Positions 33,641 through 50,262 of a stretch of 64,000 bases of DNA are shown here, piece after piece. The notes below the pieces were generated by a model. The model had not been told where the DNA came from. It searched no databases and worked only from the letters and a program-made list of their open reading frames with translations. Origin of the DNA: Hesseltinella vesiculosa (Eukaryota > Mucoromycota > Mucoromycetes > Mucorales > Cunninghamellaceae); contig MCGT01000001.1 in assembly GCA_002104935.1 (NCBI GenBank), positions 806,001 through 870,000 of the forward strand, given 5' to 3'. Position 1 is the stretch's first letter; the number at the start of each line of letters is the position of its first letter. Both the position numbers and the translations under genes were made by a program.

Positions 33641-36600
33641 CTATGATCTGATGCAAGTACCAAGCTCGGGCGTGGGAGTGGCACCGCCATTGGCAGGTGT
33701 GGTAGAGGGGGTGACAGGAGCGGCGGTGGTGCCACGGTTGTGAGCCATATGGGCCTTGACCAAATGGCCAGCCTAAAAAGAAAAGATGGGTTATTATATA
33801 ATGCCACCCTGTCTCATTTATCTTTCCAATTTTTACTTACAGCAAGCGCACTCAACAAGGAGAGTTCTCCGGCCATGACAGCAGCACAGATAATACGAGC
33901 AAGACGCTGGGCATTCTTACCAGGCTGATCGGGATGAGGGCCACTGACGCCCAGGAGATCGAGCATGGATCGTTGAGGAGGCAAGATAGTGCCACCGCCA
34001 ATGGTACCGACTTCGATGCTGGGCATAGTGCAAGAGATGTGGAGGTCCTGGCCGTCATTGACAGCCTTCATGAGAGTGATGCAGTTGGAGCTTTCGACGT
34101 TTTGAGCAGGATCTTGACCAGTAGCCAAGTAAACAGCTGTGAGGATGTTGGCAGCGTGAGCATTGAATCCACCGATGGAGCCAGCCATGGCACTTCCAAT
34201 CAAATTTTTGCTGGTGTTCAGCTCAACCAGGGCAGCGACCGAGGTCTTGAGCACCTTTTCAACGACAGAGCCGGGGATCACGGCCTCGGACACGACCGAC
34301 TTGCCACGGCCTTCGATCCAGTTGATGGCAGCAGGCTTTTTGTCGGTGCAGTAGTTGCCAGAGAGCGAGATGATTTGCATGTCTTCAAAGTGTTCTTGCA
34401 GTACTGACAGGGCCTTTTCACAGCCCTTGGAGATCATGTTCATACCCATGGCATCACCGGTTGTGGTGGAGAAACGAATGAAGAGGAGTTTACCAGCAAT
34501 AGCCATTTTGAGTTTGCGTACGCGCGCGAATCTCGAGGTTGAGTTGAAAGCGTCCGTGATAATGCTGTAGCCTTCGGCTTCGAGCCAGAGTTTGCAGGTT
34601 GCCGCACGTACAGCCGAGGGAAATTCCACACAAGGGCCCCGGGTCATGCCATCGGCGGTCACGACAGTTGCGGCGCCACCACCAGCATTGATCGCTTTGC
34701 AGCCACGCGCTGTCGAGGCCACTAAACAGCCTTCGGTTGTTGCCATTGGGATGTGGATCAAGTCTCCATCAATATTCATCGGGCCAGCAATGCCGACTGG
34801 CAAGGGCATATAACCGATCACATTTTCACAACAAGCACCCATCACCTTATCGTAATGGTAGTTTTCCAGAGGCAAGGCGCTGGCTTCGAGGGTTTTGGTC
34901 ATTGAGGCACGCGAGATCAAGGAGCGGCGGATGCTGACGGCTCGCTCAAAGTCACCCAGGGTTTTTTCTAGGGCATACGGGGCCATCTTGCCAGCTTGCA
35001 CGAGTGTAACAATCTCTTCGTCGTGCAATTCATCAGGCGAATGCAGCAGCGTCATGCAGGATTCCAAGGATCGGATGGGCTGATCGTCGTTATTTTGGTG
35101 GCGGCGGTGATGCTGGCGACGGTGAGTTGGTGGATGGACAGCAGGCGAGGGGACTCGGGCAGGGGCAGGGGCAACGGGAAGTTTAGTTGCTTGGGTGTTA
35201 TCCATGGTGAGGGGTGTGGTGGCCGCGGTAGGTTTGGGTTGTCTGACCACATTAAACAAGTATGTGTTGAGGAACAAGGACACGAACAAGGCGACTGTCA
35301 GCCACTTGCTGATAACGGGGTGCTGGATGTAGACATCGTATACATCAAACAGGGAGGCGAGAGGTTGAACAATCGTGTCGGGGAACAATTGCCATCTTGA
35401 GCGAGCCGTGTGGAAGAGAACGGATGGAGATACTTCGACCATCACTGGGAAGACCGCATTGGTGTCCATTTTGTATGCGTCCAACAGGGTGTGCAAGAGG
35501 TCGGCCACAGCAGGCTGTGTCACGTCAAGTTGTGGCCCCGACTCAAAAGTGGAACAAATGTTCAAGACTTGCATGCCAACGAAGCCAGCAATCTAAAAAA
35601 AAAAAAAAAAAAAAACTGTGAACACAGTCATCGAAAAATGCATACAGGTAAACGATTCGACCAACAACTCACCAACAGAAGTTTGATGCGGCCAATCAAT
35701 GGGTCGTTTGCTTTAACGTCGTCTTTGCCAAATACGTCAGCATCGTTGTTGCTGAGCGCTTTGACCACCGTTTTCTCAATCAGATCTTTTTTGGCTTGCG
35801 ACACAGGTGAAACAAAAAGAGAAGCATTGTCATCACCGAGCGTATTGATTTCGCGGATGCGTCCGAGCTGGAGGGAAAAAAAAGGGCGGTGAGCAATTTG
35901 ATCGACAGATGAAAAGGTTATTTTGTCCTACCTCGAGCTTCAATGCCAAGACGGCAGTGTACCAAGTAAACATAAAGAAGAGGTCAAAAGCCAAAAGAAT
36001 AGCGCTGAGCAGGCAAAATTCGCGCAGACCGCCGATGCCTGACTTGGCACCCAAACAAAGGACGAGGATTTCAATACAGCAATCACGAGCCAAAGGGAAC
36101 GCGACGATATCGACAGCCATCAGCAAGGTCTTCCAGATGGTTTGTTTGGGCACTGGTGATTTTTTGTGAGCCATCAGCACACTCTTGGTCAGTTTAAAAT
36201 GGCGTTCGAAGCCAATAGTAACCACAAGGAAAGGTAAGGCTTCACTATTGCCAATTAGAAAAGGTCACACAAAATCAGTACATGGTTGAGAGATAAAATA
36301 GAACGGGTTGAGCGCCGACTTACGCCAAGGTGCTTGCATGAACCTTGATCCCGAGCATGTGAACTGTCAAGAAGCCAAGCATGAAGGAGAACAGGCCATT
36401 GACAACGACAGCAGTAGCCAGAGTATAGCGGGAGCCCATGGAGCGCATGTTCAAGTACAGAGAGATCACGGTGGAGATGGCCATGACATAGCCAACCAGT
36501 ACAACGACGATGTCCACATTGTCAGCAACCTGGAGAGTAGAAAGGGAAGATGAGAACAGGCATATGCTATTGGTTATTTACCTTGATCATTTCACAGAGG

Positions 36601-37271
36601 TGAAAAAAAATGTTGCGGGATACGATCATGACCCAAAGAAAGGCGTTTTCTTGAGAGGCAGAGGAGGACGAGATAAATTCAGATGACGGCAAGGTAGCTA
36701 CCTTGTGTTCCCAAATGTCGGCCAGGTTGTGGCGGACATGGGTAGAGGTGTTGAAGACAAGAGGTATCAGATAATCATTGTTGGTGGTGGTGAAAGGCTG
36801 GACGGTCAAGCACTGGTCGTGGCTGGTCTTGTAGCATAAGCCTTGGTAGTTGAACTGATGAGCGCTATTGTCGGGGACATAGATATCGTTTTCAATGAGA
36901 TGCTGGAATTGACGAACAGCAGGTCGAGATTCATGACGTGATGGAGCAGAAGTGATCAGGACTTGTTTGACAGCAAGTTTGACAGGTGCGCCCGCAGTGT
37001 CGGGCATCAAGCCAAAGGGTTCACCTTGAGCAGAATAGACGATCGCAGGAGAGAGGTGGGCTGTTGCTGATCTTGTGCCAATAAAGAGGTCGGACGATCG
37101 GGCAAGGTTGAATAGATAGAAATAAGCGAACGATGCCGCCATCAAGACTGACACTATCATTTCAATAGGATGTCGGGCTGACACTTGTGCCACTCGGTGA
37201 ATTCCCTTTCCGACTAGACTAGCATACGAAGACGTCAAACCTCGTGTAGACCCTCTTGGCAATAAGGACAT
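33641..37271 (-). CDS. HMG1: 3-hydroxy-3-methylglutaryl-CoA reductase
   Basis: The rate-setting enzyme of the mevalonate pathway, reducing HMG-CoA to mevalonate with NADPH; an ER membrane protein. The N-terminal exon (37271-36582) has a membrane anchor ([19 protein letters not shown]) and a luminal loop. The next exons carry the sterol-sensing region ([52 protein letters not shown]). The catalytic part has [33 protein letters not shown], the NADPH motif DAMGMNM, and GTIGGGT. The last exon (33772-33641) continues [14 protein letters not shown], with the catalytic histidine region, and ends GTCIRS. Introns are short and T-rich. The sterol-sensing domain implies sterol-regulated stability as in other fungi. 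Full length; no defects seen. Confidence 0.97.
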
Positions 37272-37542
37272 GTTGAATGAAAAGAGTCAACAAGGGATGA
37301 ATGTACAAAACGAACAAGAGGAAGGGAAGGAAAGAAAACTGGGGAGCGGAGAGACAATGCAAAAAAGCAAAAATTTTCGTTTCAGTCATTTTTGTACTTT
37401 TCGGTGAGGTCGGCTCTGGCATCACACCTACCCAATCCAAATGCCTGAGAACTCTTTTCAATGGAAGACACTGTTGTGTTCAATGGTCAGGGGCACAGCC
37501 CTCCTCCAATTAAGGAGCAGCAAAAAAAAAAAAAAAAGTTTA

Positions 37543-40500
37543 TCAAGTGAAGACGATGGTGGGCACGGCGTCTTGGAGGAGGCTCGTCGAGAGATTCACC
37601 TGGCTAAGATACTGCGTTGGAAATTCTACTAGATGACCCCGTATTTTATCAAGGCTAGCTTGAGTGTCTTCGGCTGTCATCCTCCAAGGATTGGCAATAT
37701 GACCTGGTGGGATAGCTGAAATGCTGGGGACAAATGTACGATGACCATCGGTTGTCAACACTATAAAAAAAGTCAACAATGAGAATTGGAGGGAAAGAAA
37801 CATGCAAACCACCTCTGCCCCTTGCTTTTTTTGATGTCTCCTGTAATTTTTTGATTCTCTTTACCCGTGTCATCGGGCACACAGTGGAATACACGGCGGT
37901 AGATCCGAGTATTGCCTTTCGCTGTCTTGTTCCAAACATTCTCCAAAAATTCGTCATCCAATGGGTCCATCACCACCTCGTCTGCTTCACGCTCGGTCAA
38001 ATGGCCGTGCAGCAAACCCAAATGTTCTTTAAACAGATGCAGGCGCAAGGTCAATGCAAAACGCCCGGCTTGGTACTGCACCAAAGATAGGAGGGCTGCG
38101 TCAATTGTCTTTGTTCAGGTTTGGGATGCTCCTTACCTCCTTTCCATCCATTCTCGAGGTCACGATGTCTGTGTCTTCTACCACGACGGCAATTTCAGAA
38201 TCACGGTTGCCTAATTGGGATCGATCGTTGAGATTGGCTAGAAGTAGAGAAACATGTTTCAATGTGGCATTGGCTATTTTTCCGTTTTACTTACCCGAGC
38301 CACATACCACAATACGGTCGTCGACAATCATCAATTTAGAGTGGATGTAGATCTCTTCGGTCACAAAGTCCATGCGCCCATCTTTCCAGTTTTCTTTTTC
38401 CCAGTCTTCGCTATTGGATCGAGAGCGTTGCTTTTGCCCCGAAGAAGTCGATTCGTCGAGGCCAGAGTTGTATCCTGTGCGGATCGTTGCCAGCGATCCC
38501 ACCGAGTTGCGGATCTTGCTGGTCTTTTTTAGCTTGGAGCGATAGCCATTCATGACACGTCCATCGAGCGAATTGTTTCTTGAAACATCGGTGCCGTTGA
38601 CCGAGGAAGGTGACGAAGGATCAGATAGGATGCCGCTGGCGTTTGGGCTGTTGAGGTTGCTGCCAGTTGGCTTTTTGACCTTTCCCCAATTGCGCAGGCT
38701 GTAGAATTCAATGTATTCCTCGGCAGGGATGTTTTCTTGCTGCAGTGTTTCCAAAATCGAGCGACCGCCGCGAGAGATCGATTGGTATTGATAATGAGCA
38801 ACGGAGCTGTGGGACTAAACATGTCAGGTTGAACGCAACTCCTTTCTTTGCTCTTACCGAAGTGGCATGGCTTTCCGTGTGGGGATGGCAAAGTCGCCCT
38901 CAAAGCTTGGCGCCAATGGCATCAAAACAATGACTTTGAACTTTTTTTGCTCGAGGTATGCACGGCGGATCCGTGCTACAATGGCCTAGATGGATATGTA
39001 CAACAAAAGATATGCATGAGACTACATCCACCCCCTTCCTTTTTTTTTTTTACCTGACCAATTTTGTTCTGTATCAATTTGTCGCTCGAGGAGGTGGCCG
39101 TAACTAGATTGAAAAAACCAGTTATGTCGTCGGTGCCGGTGTTGGATCACTTACTGAAGAATTGGTTTTCAATGTAAATAAAATGCTTTGCCTTTGTAAT
39201 GCATTCCATGTAAGCGTTGTATATTGAGTACTGGAAAAAAAAACGGCGTCATTGCAGCAGATCGTCATGATGCAAATTCCCGGGGTTTTCCCTCCTTACC
39301 TCTCGACTAATACCAAGGCTCCATTCAGCACTGCTACGGATAATTTGGGCGCGACAGGTTCCTTTGAATTTGAGTTCATCTTGGGGTGAGACATATTCGC
39401 CCTTGGGCAGTAGTAACGGGAGGTCTTCTCGGACTTTGGCAGCCTTGGCCTTGATGAAGTTCCATCGTTGAATAAAATGGCGTGCTATGTCTCTGGCAGG
39501 CTGGCCCACCATGGCCATGTGGATGTCATGCCATGGCATACGAGGATCGACTTTTTTGTTGATGGTTTCCATATTGTATTGGCTCACTTTAAAAAAAAAA
39601 ATAAGGATCGCCACAATTTTCTGCTGGTCTGTACCATTGTGAAAGTCCTTGATACGAGGATTGGAGTAGTCTTGGCCAGGGAAGATTTCTGACTGATCGC
39701 TGCTTGATGTGTGATCTGTCAAGGGATGAGCATACGTGTCATAACGTCTACGAAAATAAATGAGAGTCGTCCTACAATGAAAAGTAAGCAGCTTTTTTTA
39801 CCCAAAGCATAAATCTAGTCCACCAATGAAGGCAAGTCGGTTGTCAATGACCAAAATTTTCTGTCAGGTCAGAATATTCAAACTGTCAGTACGGGGTTGG
39901 TCGCACGCCAGCATCCAAGAGTCAAGTGTACATGAAGTTACCTCGTGATGAGCCCAAAGCGGAGCACTAAGTTGATCGGCATGGCGCAGCACTGTTTAAA
40001 TGAAGGAGAAAAAAAGTCAGCAGCCTGCTGTGTTCCCCATGGTGACTTACCCTTGATGTTCTTGTGAATGTTTTGTAGCCAATCTCGGGTATGCTGAGAA
40101 TCAAGAGGTAGGGCAACAGACATGTTCTTGTAAATGACGATGTAAATCTTCACACCTTCCATGGCCTTCCGCTTGAGTAGCCGATCTAATCTATATTCTT
40201 CATTTCCTTTTGGCGGCCGGCGCAGATACTACCAAAAAAATAGGCCAAGTTCGAACGAGTTCCATTTTTAAATTGCCTTACCAATTCAGGACTCTGCCAA
40301 GACAAACGATGGTAAGTGAGATACTCTACAATGGCCATACTCATCACTTACTAACCACCAATCCTCGATATATATCTCAGATTTTGCAGAGAGTAGCGCT
40401 TCAGCAACCGCTTCAAAATACTCTGCCCAAAAAAAAATATGTCAGAGGCTTTCTACGATTTTCTTTCTCCCTCTTTACCAAGGAAAGTCGGGCTTACCAT

Positions 40501-42392
40501 GACCATCCACAAACCATTTGACCTTTGCATTTTGTCGCACGGGAGCGAATGACATGTAGCGGTGGTTGCCAATCCAGGGGCTTTTCTTCATCACAGTGTC
40601 AAAGCATTCCTCCCAGTCGTCAATGTGGCGATTGGTGGGGCCTTTGATTTCGATTCTACGCGTGCTGTTGGTGATGATCATGTGTGTATGGTGATAAGGT
40701 GAAAACGTGCCATGGCTGCGTTCAATTTTAAAATGGCGATCAAACAAGATCACTTCGCTTGGATAGCTTGCACTAACGTCTTTGCAAAAGGCAATGTATC
40801 TACGAAAAACATAAATTAAAATGAAGATGTCAGCCTATTTCTTTCAACTTGCGAGTCTCGCACAAGCACCCATTTCTTGGCCCAGCGATTCATCCAACGA
40901 TGGGCATTGGAGATCTTGAAGGACGTAGGTTTGACTTTATGTTCGAGGTAGCCCTCTTTGCCTTTCCAGCCCATGTCCTTGGTGATGCTGATGGCCGATA
41001 ACTCAAGAAATTCGCACAGGTCATAATTGGTGCCCAGGCGATAGTTGAGAATCACATCCTTGAGGTACTGCTCCAGAGCATTGCGACGCTTGGTGGTGAC
41101 ATGCGACCAGAGTTCATCTTCTTCGTCGGCTGGACGAGTGATGCGCATGGACGTCAGGGCAGCGTTGCACAGATGGGCCAGCTGACTGGGAAAGGAAGGA
41201 GGTGCTTCTGTGTGACTCCCAAGACCTGCAGCCTTGAATTTGAGGGTCAGGTGAAGGTTGTAAAATTCGATAATCGAGCGCCGCACAGTCCACTTGATGT
41301 CGCCGTAATGAAGGCCAATCCGGACCGTCCAAAGGCGCATGGCGTTGTGATCAATTTCTGAATCCAGGATGGACACATGCAACACATCAAAAAGAATGGG
41401 TGGCTGCGCCAAAGATAAAAAAAGGTATCAGGTGCCAAGCACTCTTTTATTTTTTTTTACTTACCGGACGACGGCCATGTTCGTCGCGAGAAAACATAGC
41501 GTAATGAGGCACTACAAACAAAGGAGGGTAATAAGGTACAAGTGGGTGGATTGACCAAGTGATTGGAGCCACGCTGGATCGACGGTGGTGATGAGCCATG
41601 GAAGACCTGGTCACTTTTTCCTTACTGTCAGCTAATGATAAGAGAGAAAAAAAGTGTCAGTTGTCAAGCTCGATTTTTATTCTCCTCCTTTTTACCACTG
41701 TCCAAGGTGATTGGCTGTGGGGAAGAATCAGCCATAAGATGATGCGAGGTGGAGGGTGATGGTGGGGTATGATCAGGTGACACTTTGCTGTCATAGCTGG
41801 ATGACCATCTGGGCATAAACGGGCGAGAACGATGGGACTCGGCAGAAGGGGCCAAGGGGTGGACGAGGGTGGCGATTTTTGTTTCGGGTTCCGATTCCGA
41901 TTCAAAAGGGTGCTCAAAGTAACTGGGTTTCAGCTCGGTGAGGGGGACCACCACGGCCGTTTCTTGGACGACTTCTTCGATGGATGGAAGATGATCGTCT
42001 TGAGCAGGCGGCATGGGAATCGTCAACATCAATTGTTTTTCATGTTCAGTCGGTTGCTGCAACGTTCCTGACACAATATCGCGATCAGGCGTGCCGTTTT
42101 CTCGCTGAATTGTCACAGACATACGACGCATCAAAGACTGCCAGCGCTTGGCCAGGTACGTTGACTCTTCTTCGTCCATTTCGCTTTCAGACGAATGGGT
42201 GCTTTGGTTATCATGCAACGACTGGTTTGACGACTGACGGAACGACTGGAAACTGAACGGTAAGCCAAGAAGGGTGGTACCATTGTCCAGAGTGTCCTGC
42301 TGTTGTTGTTGGCCATCCAATCGCTTGAGTTGTTCCTGTTGATGTTCTTGTTCCATTAGGAACTCAAGATTATCTACAATTGGGTTGGCCAT
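37543..42392 (-). CDS. SPO14: Phospholipase D with PX and PH domains
   Basis: Hydrolyses phosphatidylcholine to phosphatidic acid and choline at membranes; eukaryotic PLD1/Spo14 type. The start at 42392 ([17 protein letters not shown]) opens a long low-complexity N-terminal exon. A PX domain follows ([15 protein letters not shown] ... [19 protein letters not shown]), then a PH-like region ([15 protein letters not shown]). HKD motif 1 is HEKILVID, split by an intron (39942/39860) between HHE and KILVID. HKD motif 2 is HSKLMIVD, near 38.3 kb. The C-terminus PTIVFT at 37543 is typical of the family. A Ser-rich insertion lies between the catalytic halves near 38.4-38.7 kb. More than ten introns. 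It shares a 240 bp divergent promoter with the CaM kinase gene, and its stop is ~270 bp upstream of the HMG1 start in tandem. Confidence 0.95.
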
Positions 42393-42632
42393 AAGAAAGA
42401 AAACTAAAATGGAGACTGGGTCGCCAAAACTAAAAGAATGGAGGCAAAAAAAAGAAAAAGAAAAGAAGAAAACAAGGCGTCGCTTTTGGCAGACGGACAA
42501 AAAAAAAAAAAAAAGGCGCAACACAATCACCCTTTTTTGGACGTCTGCTTTTTTGGCTTTGCTTGAAAAAACTCTTTTTCCATTGCACCTCTTCTTTTTT
42601 TATCTCTGTTTTTTTTCTTTCCCATTGTAAAA
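42393..42632. promoter_or_regulatory. Divergent promoter region between phospholipase D and CaM kinase
   Basis: 240 bp separate the two start codons on opposite strands. It contains several T and A runs (for example at 42499-42514 and 42594-42601) and no clear TATA box, so regulatory elements for both genes must be here or in their 5' exons. Confidence 0.6.
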
Positions 42633-44082
<1,450 letters not shown>

Positions 44083-44178
44083 ATCTCATGATTTCCGTTC
44101 CGCCTTTGCCCACCGTGTTTCACTCTTGCGTCAATAAAGCCATCAATGCTCCCGCTTTTTTTTTTCTATCGTACGATT

Positions 44179-44965
44179 TTATTGCGATTTTTTGCTTTTC
44201 GACGCAATCCATTGTTGGTGTTCCCATTCCAAGACATTGTCGATATGTCGCATGTCACGCAGGTAAACCAAGCTGGCTAGACGTGTGCTAAGCAGCCAAT
44301 CCACCCAGCCTTGTTTTCGCAGCTGTTCCATCGATGAGTACCAGATCGTTCCAAAGACCACACCTACCAAACTTCCCACGAGTACCTGCTCCAAGGTGTG
44401 ATAGCCGAGGTAGATCCTACAAAAAAAAAAGTATAAACTTTCCTTGCCGTATCAACCCGATTGGCTTTACCGTGACCAGCACACCATCAAGGACATCAGC
44501 ATCATCAATAACACAAGCACCTTCTTCCATATCCATGCTTGATTCACTTGGATATGTGCTGTCATATAGAGCGTTCCAAATGTGGTGAAAAACCAAACAA
44601 ATTGGGAGTGACTGGAAGGCATGCCGTATCCGCTGCCAAGATGATCTACGTGCATCATAAAAAAGATGAGGAAGCTGAATCATCTACGCTTATGCTGAAA
44701 TTGGGAGTCGCCTGTTACCATAGGGTCGAGAAATTTGAAAGTATTCCTTCAGAATGGTGTTCAACACTTCGTTCGCAAGCTGGCCAACAAGCATCAGGGA
44801 CATGGCAACTTCTCGTCTAGAAACGATGACAGACGCATAAAACACCATGATGGCAATTGGACACAGCGTAATATAGGCAAGAGCATAAGCCACAAGGTCA
44901 TTTTCATCAAATTGAACATGTGTTAAGGATAATGAGGTCAACACAAGCCCATCAGCAGCCGCCAT
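44179..44965 (-). CDS. CAX4: Dolichyldiphosphatase (PAP2 superfamily)
   Basis: Removes a phosphate from dolichyl diphosphate on the ER lumenal side, recycling the carrier for N-glycosylation. Three exons start at 44965 (MAAADGLVLTSLSLTHVQFD). PAP2 signature motifs are KEYFQISRP, then after an intron HLGSGYGMPSSHSQFVWFF (the PSSH box), and after a second intron IYLGYHTLEQVLVGSLVG with the catalytic histidine. Several hydrophobic segments (YALAYITLCPIAIMVFYAS; VLVLLMMLMSLMVC) fit a polytopic membrane protein. About 230-240 residues, usual for the family. Convergent with CaM kinase; its start is ~155 bp from the stop of ACH1 on the same strand. Confidence 0.93.
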
Positions 44966-45119
44966 TGCTTGATATGACAGAGAAAGTAAAAGAAAGAGCT
45001 GACCTCAAAAATTGGAAATGGTGCAAGGCATTTGCATGCCACGTGTGATGCGACGCCGCTCAAAAGGGCGAGAGGGATGAACATGGTACATTTTTAATGC
45101 AAAAGGATATACAAAGTGG

Positions 45120-47232
<2,113 letters not shown>

Positions 47233-48319
47233 CTTTTTTTGTTTCTATTTTGCAAAAAGAAGAGAAATACCAGAAAACGAAAAGAAATTTCTGGTTTTTT
47301 ATGACATCGTCGGATTTTCAATGTTGATTGCCTTTTGGGATAATCGTTTTGTCGGCCAATCACGCTTAGCCTTGCATCAGACCCTTTGGTTGTGGACCAG
47401 GTGCGAGGCGCTGTTGCTTCTTTTTACACTTGCTGCATGTAAGGAAAAGTTGGAGGGGTAATCCATCTGTATTTCGTTTGAACTATCTGATGCCTGCAAC
47501 ATGGGGAAGCCAGGGGTTCACTGAAACTATGACCGGATAAAACATAATGCGACGGTGCGGAGCACGCTCCGTAAAGCTCAGATTGGCTGGCAACAGCTGA
47601 AACCTTTGCACGTTCACCCCAGGAGATTATCCATTTCAAAACAAAAAAATTTGCGGGGCAATTCATTAGTGCAAAAAGAAGGGGTAAGCCGTGGGGTGCC
47701 GCACCAAGAAAACACGTGCACCTGCTTGATTGTCAATCTCAGGTCACAAAAGTATATGTTCTTGACCCTTCAGGCTGACGGTCTTTACAAACGGGAAGCA
47801 ACGCGCTCCCTTTTGTTCGAAAAAAAAAAAGGAGTTTGGCGACAGCGGCAGCATTCCCGACTTTACTTTTTTCCGGGTCTTTTTCCAGCGCCTGGCACGA
47901 AATAGTAGCTCAGTCTTGTGCGTCTCTAGCATTGCACCATGTACATCCGAAAGGGCAAGGAATTAGGCCATAACTCCCATCATATCTTTACCAGACTTCT
48001 GGCCAAGTTCCGGGCGATGATCTATTCCTTGTGGCATGTTGACTGGGCATCCTTGAGTGTCCGACTTGATTTTTCAATACCATGACCATTTATCATTTAT
48101 TTATTTATTGAACTAGTGGGAATGTCGTCTCGATCTATTGGCACATGCGATCTCTATAGGGCATCATTTTCGTAAAGGTGGCAACGGGAGACTGGCGCTA
48201 GCCGGCATTCATTTTCAGCTGCGCAAGAAAGTAAAATCTGTGGAGACGTACCTAGCGCATTTTTCCCGGCCCTCTTGCCGCTCGCCCCGTTGCATGAGAG
48301 AGTTGCAATTTTAATCAGA
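47233..48319. other. Intergenic spacer upstream of ACH1
   Basis: About 1.1 kb. The proximal ~150 bp are the ACH1 promoter, with an AT-rich CATAAAAAAC element on the minus strand near 47300. No gene recognised in the remainder. Confidence 0.45.
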
Positions 48320-48650
48320 GTCATTTCTCATCATTGTGTACTCGTTTGCAAAATTTGGGGTGAATCGACTTGGAACAATTTTGCACTGCGATTTTTATCA
48401 GTTCGCCTGGGGATCCCCTGGTGAAAATGGCCGATTTTTCATTTTTTTTAGCTGGGCAATCGGAAGTGTCAAAACGAAAGTAAGCAAAAGTTGGCTGGGC
48501 AACTTTCCTCAATCGACCTGGTTTTTTCAGTATCATCATCCTTCATGCATCTGCACATCCTTTCAAAATTTCATACCGATAATCACTCAAACGTGTTGCG
48601 CAGTGTTTCTTTTTTTTTTTTCATTTTGAAAAAAACGGATGCCCATTTTC
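48320..48650 (+). repeat. Dispersed repeat, copy D (longest)
   Basis: Includes TCATTTCTCATCATTGTGTA (shared with copy A), GGGGATCCCCTGGTGAAAAT, AGCTGGGCAATCGGAAGTGTC, GTTGGCTGGGCAACTTTCC and the distal AATCACTCAAACGTG. The minus strand keeps a frame KKPGRLRKVAQPTFAYFRF, then DTSDCPAKKNEKSAIFTRG, parallel to copy C. Confidence 0.75.
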
Positions 48651-50262
48651 ATCTTCCGCCGCTGTGCTTTCTTTTTTATTGTCATCCTGGGTCCTGGGTT
48701 TTGTCTTTTCCCATGGTTACCTAATCTACTGCTTTTTTTCTTTGTCATCCAATTGCCAGTGGCTTCCAACGATGTGAAATGGTACATGAAAAGCGTCACT
48801 TACGAGTCATATCTCATTGCTATCACAAAGCCGCAAGGACACCATACCAAACGCAAGGGTACAGTCCAACCTGTCTTAAGGCTGGTGTCGACTCCATGCA
48901 TAATTTCGTCTTCGTTGACAAGTCAATGGCCTAAATTCCTACTCTCCATCACATAGAAAACAGAGCTGTGAGCCTGTGCAAGGAATCTTATATGTGCCCC
49001 TGCTAGTTATTAAAAAATCTATTTTCAAATATTAATATGACGCCATGCATTGTTGTAATCTCTAGGCTCAGCTCTTGAATCCCTGTTGAATGCACTTGGA
49101 GCGACACCTTGGAGCCCAATGTTGAAGGAGGTGTGAGAAAATGAAGAAAGGAAAAAAAATTAAGGCGCTGGCTTTTTAATCACCGGACCGATTAGTTGAG
49201 GCTTGACTTGGTGGCCAAGCCTAGAATCGTAAAAGCTTCGACATTTTGATCTAGGAGAGTTAATGACCTTTTGCTTGCTACCACCAATACAAGACATATT
49301 TTGTAGGTGACGATGGGCGAAAGGTACAATTCCTTATTTGGAAGGAAAATGTCAACAGAAAAATTGGCAGAGTGAGCGAATGACGAGAGGTAAAAAGGAG
49401 TTTAAGTCAGGTCGACATTGAGGCATGGTGAACGAGTGAAGACATAGTTTTACTAGGGTTGTGCAATGACTGGTTGAGGAGATATGGCTAGGAAAGGCTG
49501 TGGGCTTGTAAGCGGAGGAAAAGGCAAAATGGGATGCCAGAGAAGATGTATGTCAGAGTTTGTGCGCGAGTGATGCTTGCTGTCTGTGTCCTTGCAGAAG
49601 CGGCAACACTCCCAGCCTGAATTTTACTCCCTCCAGCTGTCAAAACAAAGCACCTTGGCAATATTTCAACATGCCAAGGATCACCAGCTCTGAGAGAGGT
49701 CATTTTGACAAGCAACCGCTGCCCTTTGTGCACCGTTATAAAATGTCGTGAACTCGGTTTTTTTATTTTTTTTTTTTAGTTTCTTCTTTTTCAATTCTGA
49801 GCGAGGGAAGCAACAGTAGCATTGAAGTTTTTTTTTTTTTTTTACGAAACAAAGAGTATAAATGGACCAATGGCAGTCGCCTTCCAGGTCACTGCCAGGT
49901 CGCTGTTTTAATTTTCGATGTGCCAGGTGCCCGCCTTCCTGTTTTACGTTGAATATACGGAAGAAAACGTAAAAAAAACATAAGGTAATACTCGAAGTGA
50001 TTAAAAACTTTGATATTTGCTACAACATCGATGAAACGCAACCTATCTTGGTACCTTTGACAAGTACATTGAGTGTCTTTTGTTGCAATCAAAGAAGACA
50101 TTCTTCAGTATAACTCCGGAGTTTTGAATTTATTTAATGCCAATATTTTTGTAAGTTTCTTTTTTTTTTTTTTTTTTTTTTTTGTGTTCATGCAGAACAT
50201 CCGACTAGCTTCTCCCTGCAGTTGAATTTAATGAGTTCACGTTCAGAAATTAAACGCTTAGA
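48651..50262. other. Spacer, no gene supported
   Basis: About 1.6 kb. It holds T runs at ~49829-49844 and ~50160-50183, and AT-rich sequence. Short open frames lack family features. The first ~350 bp may be the distal part of the dispersed repeat. Confidence 0.4.

Noticed and set aside
33934..34407. Plus-strand open frame of 157 codons
   Set aside because: Antisense shadow of the HMG-CoA reductase catalytic domain.
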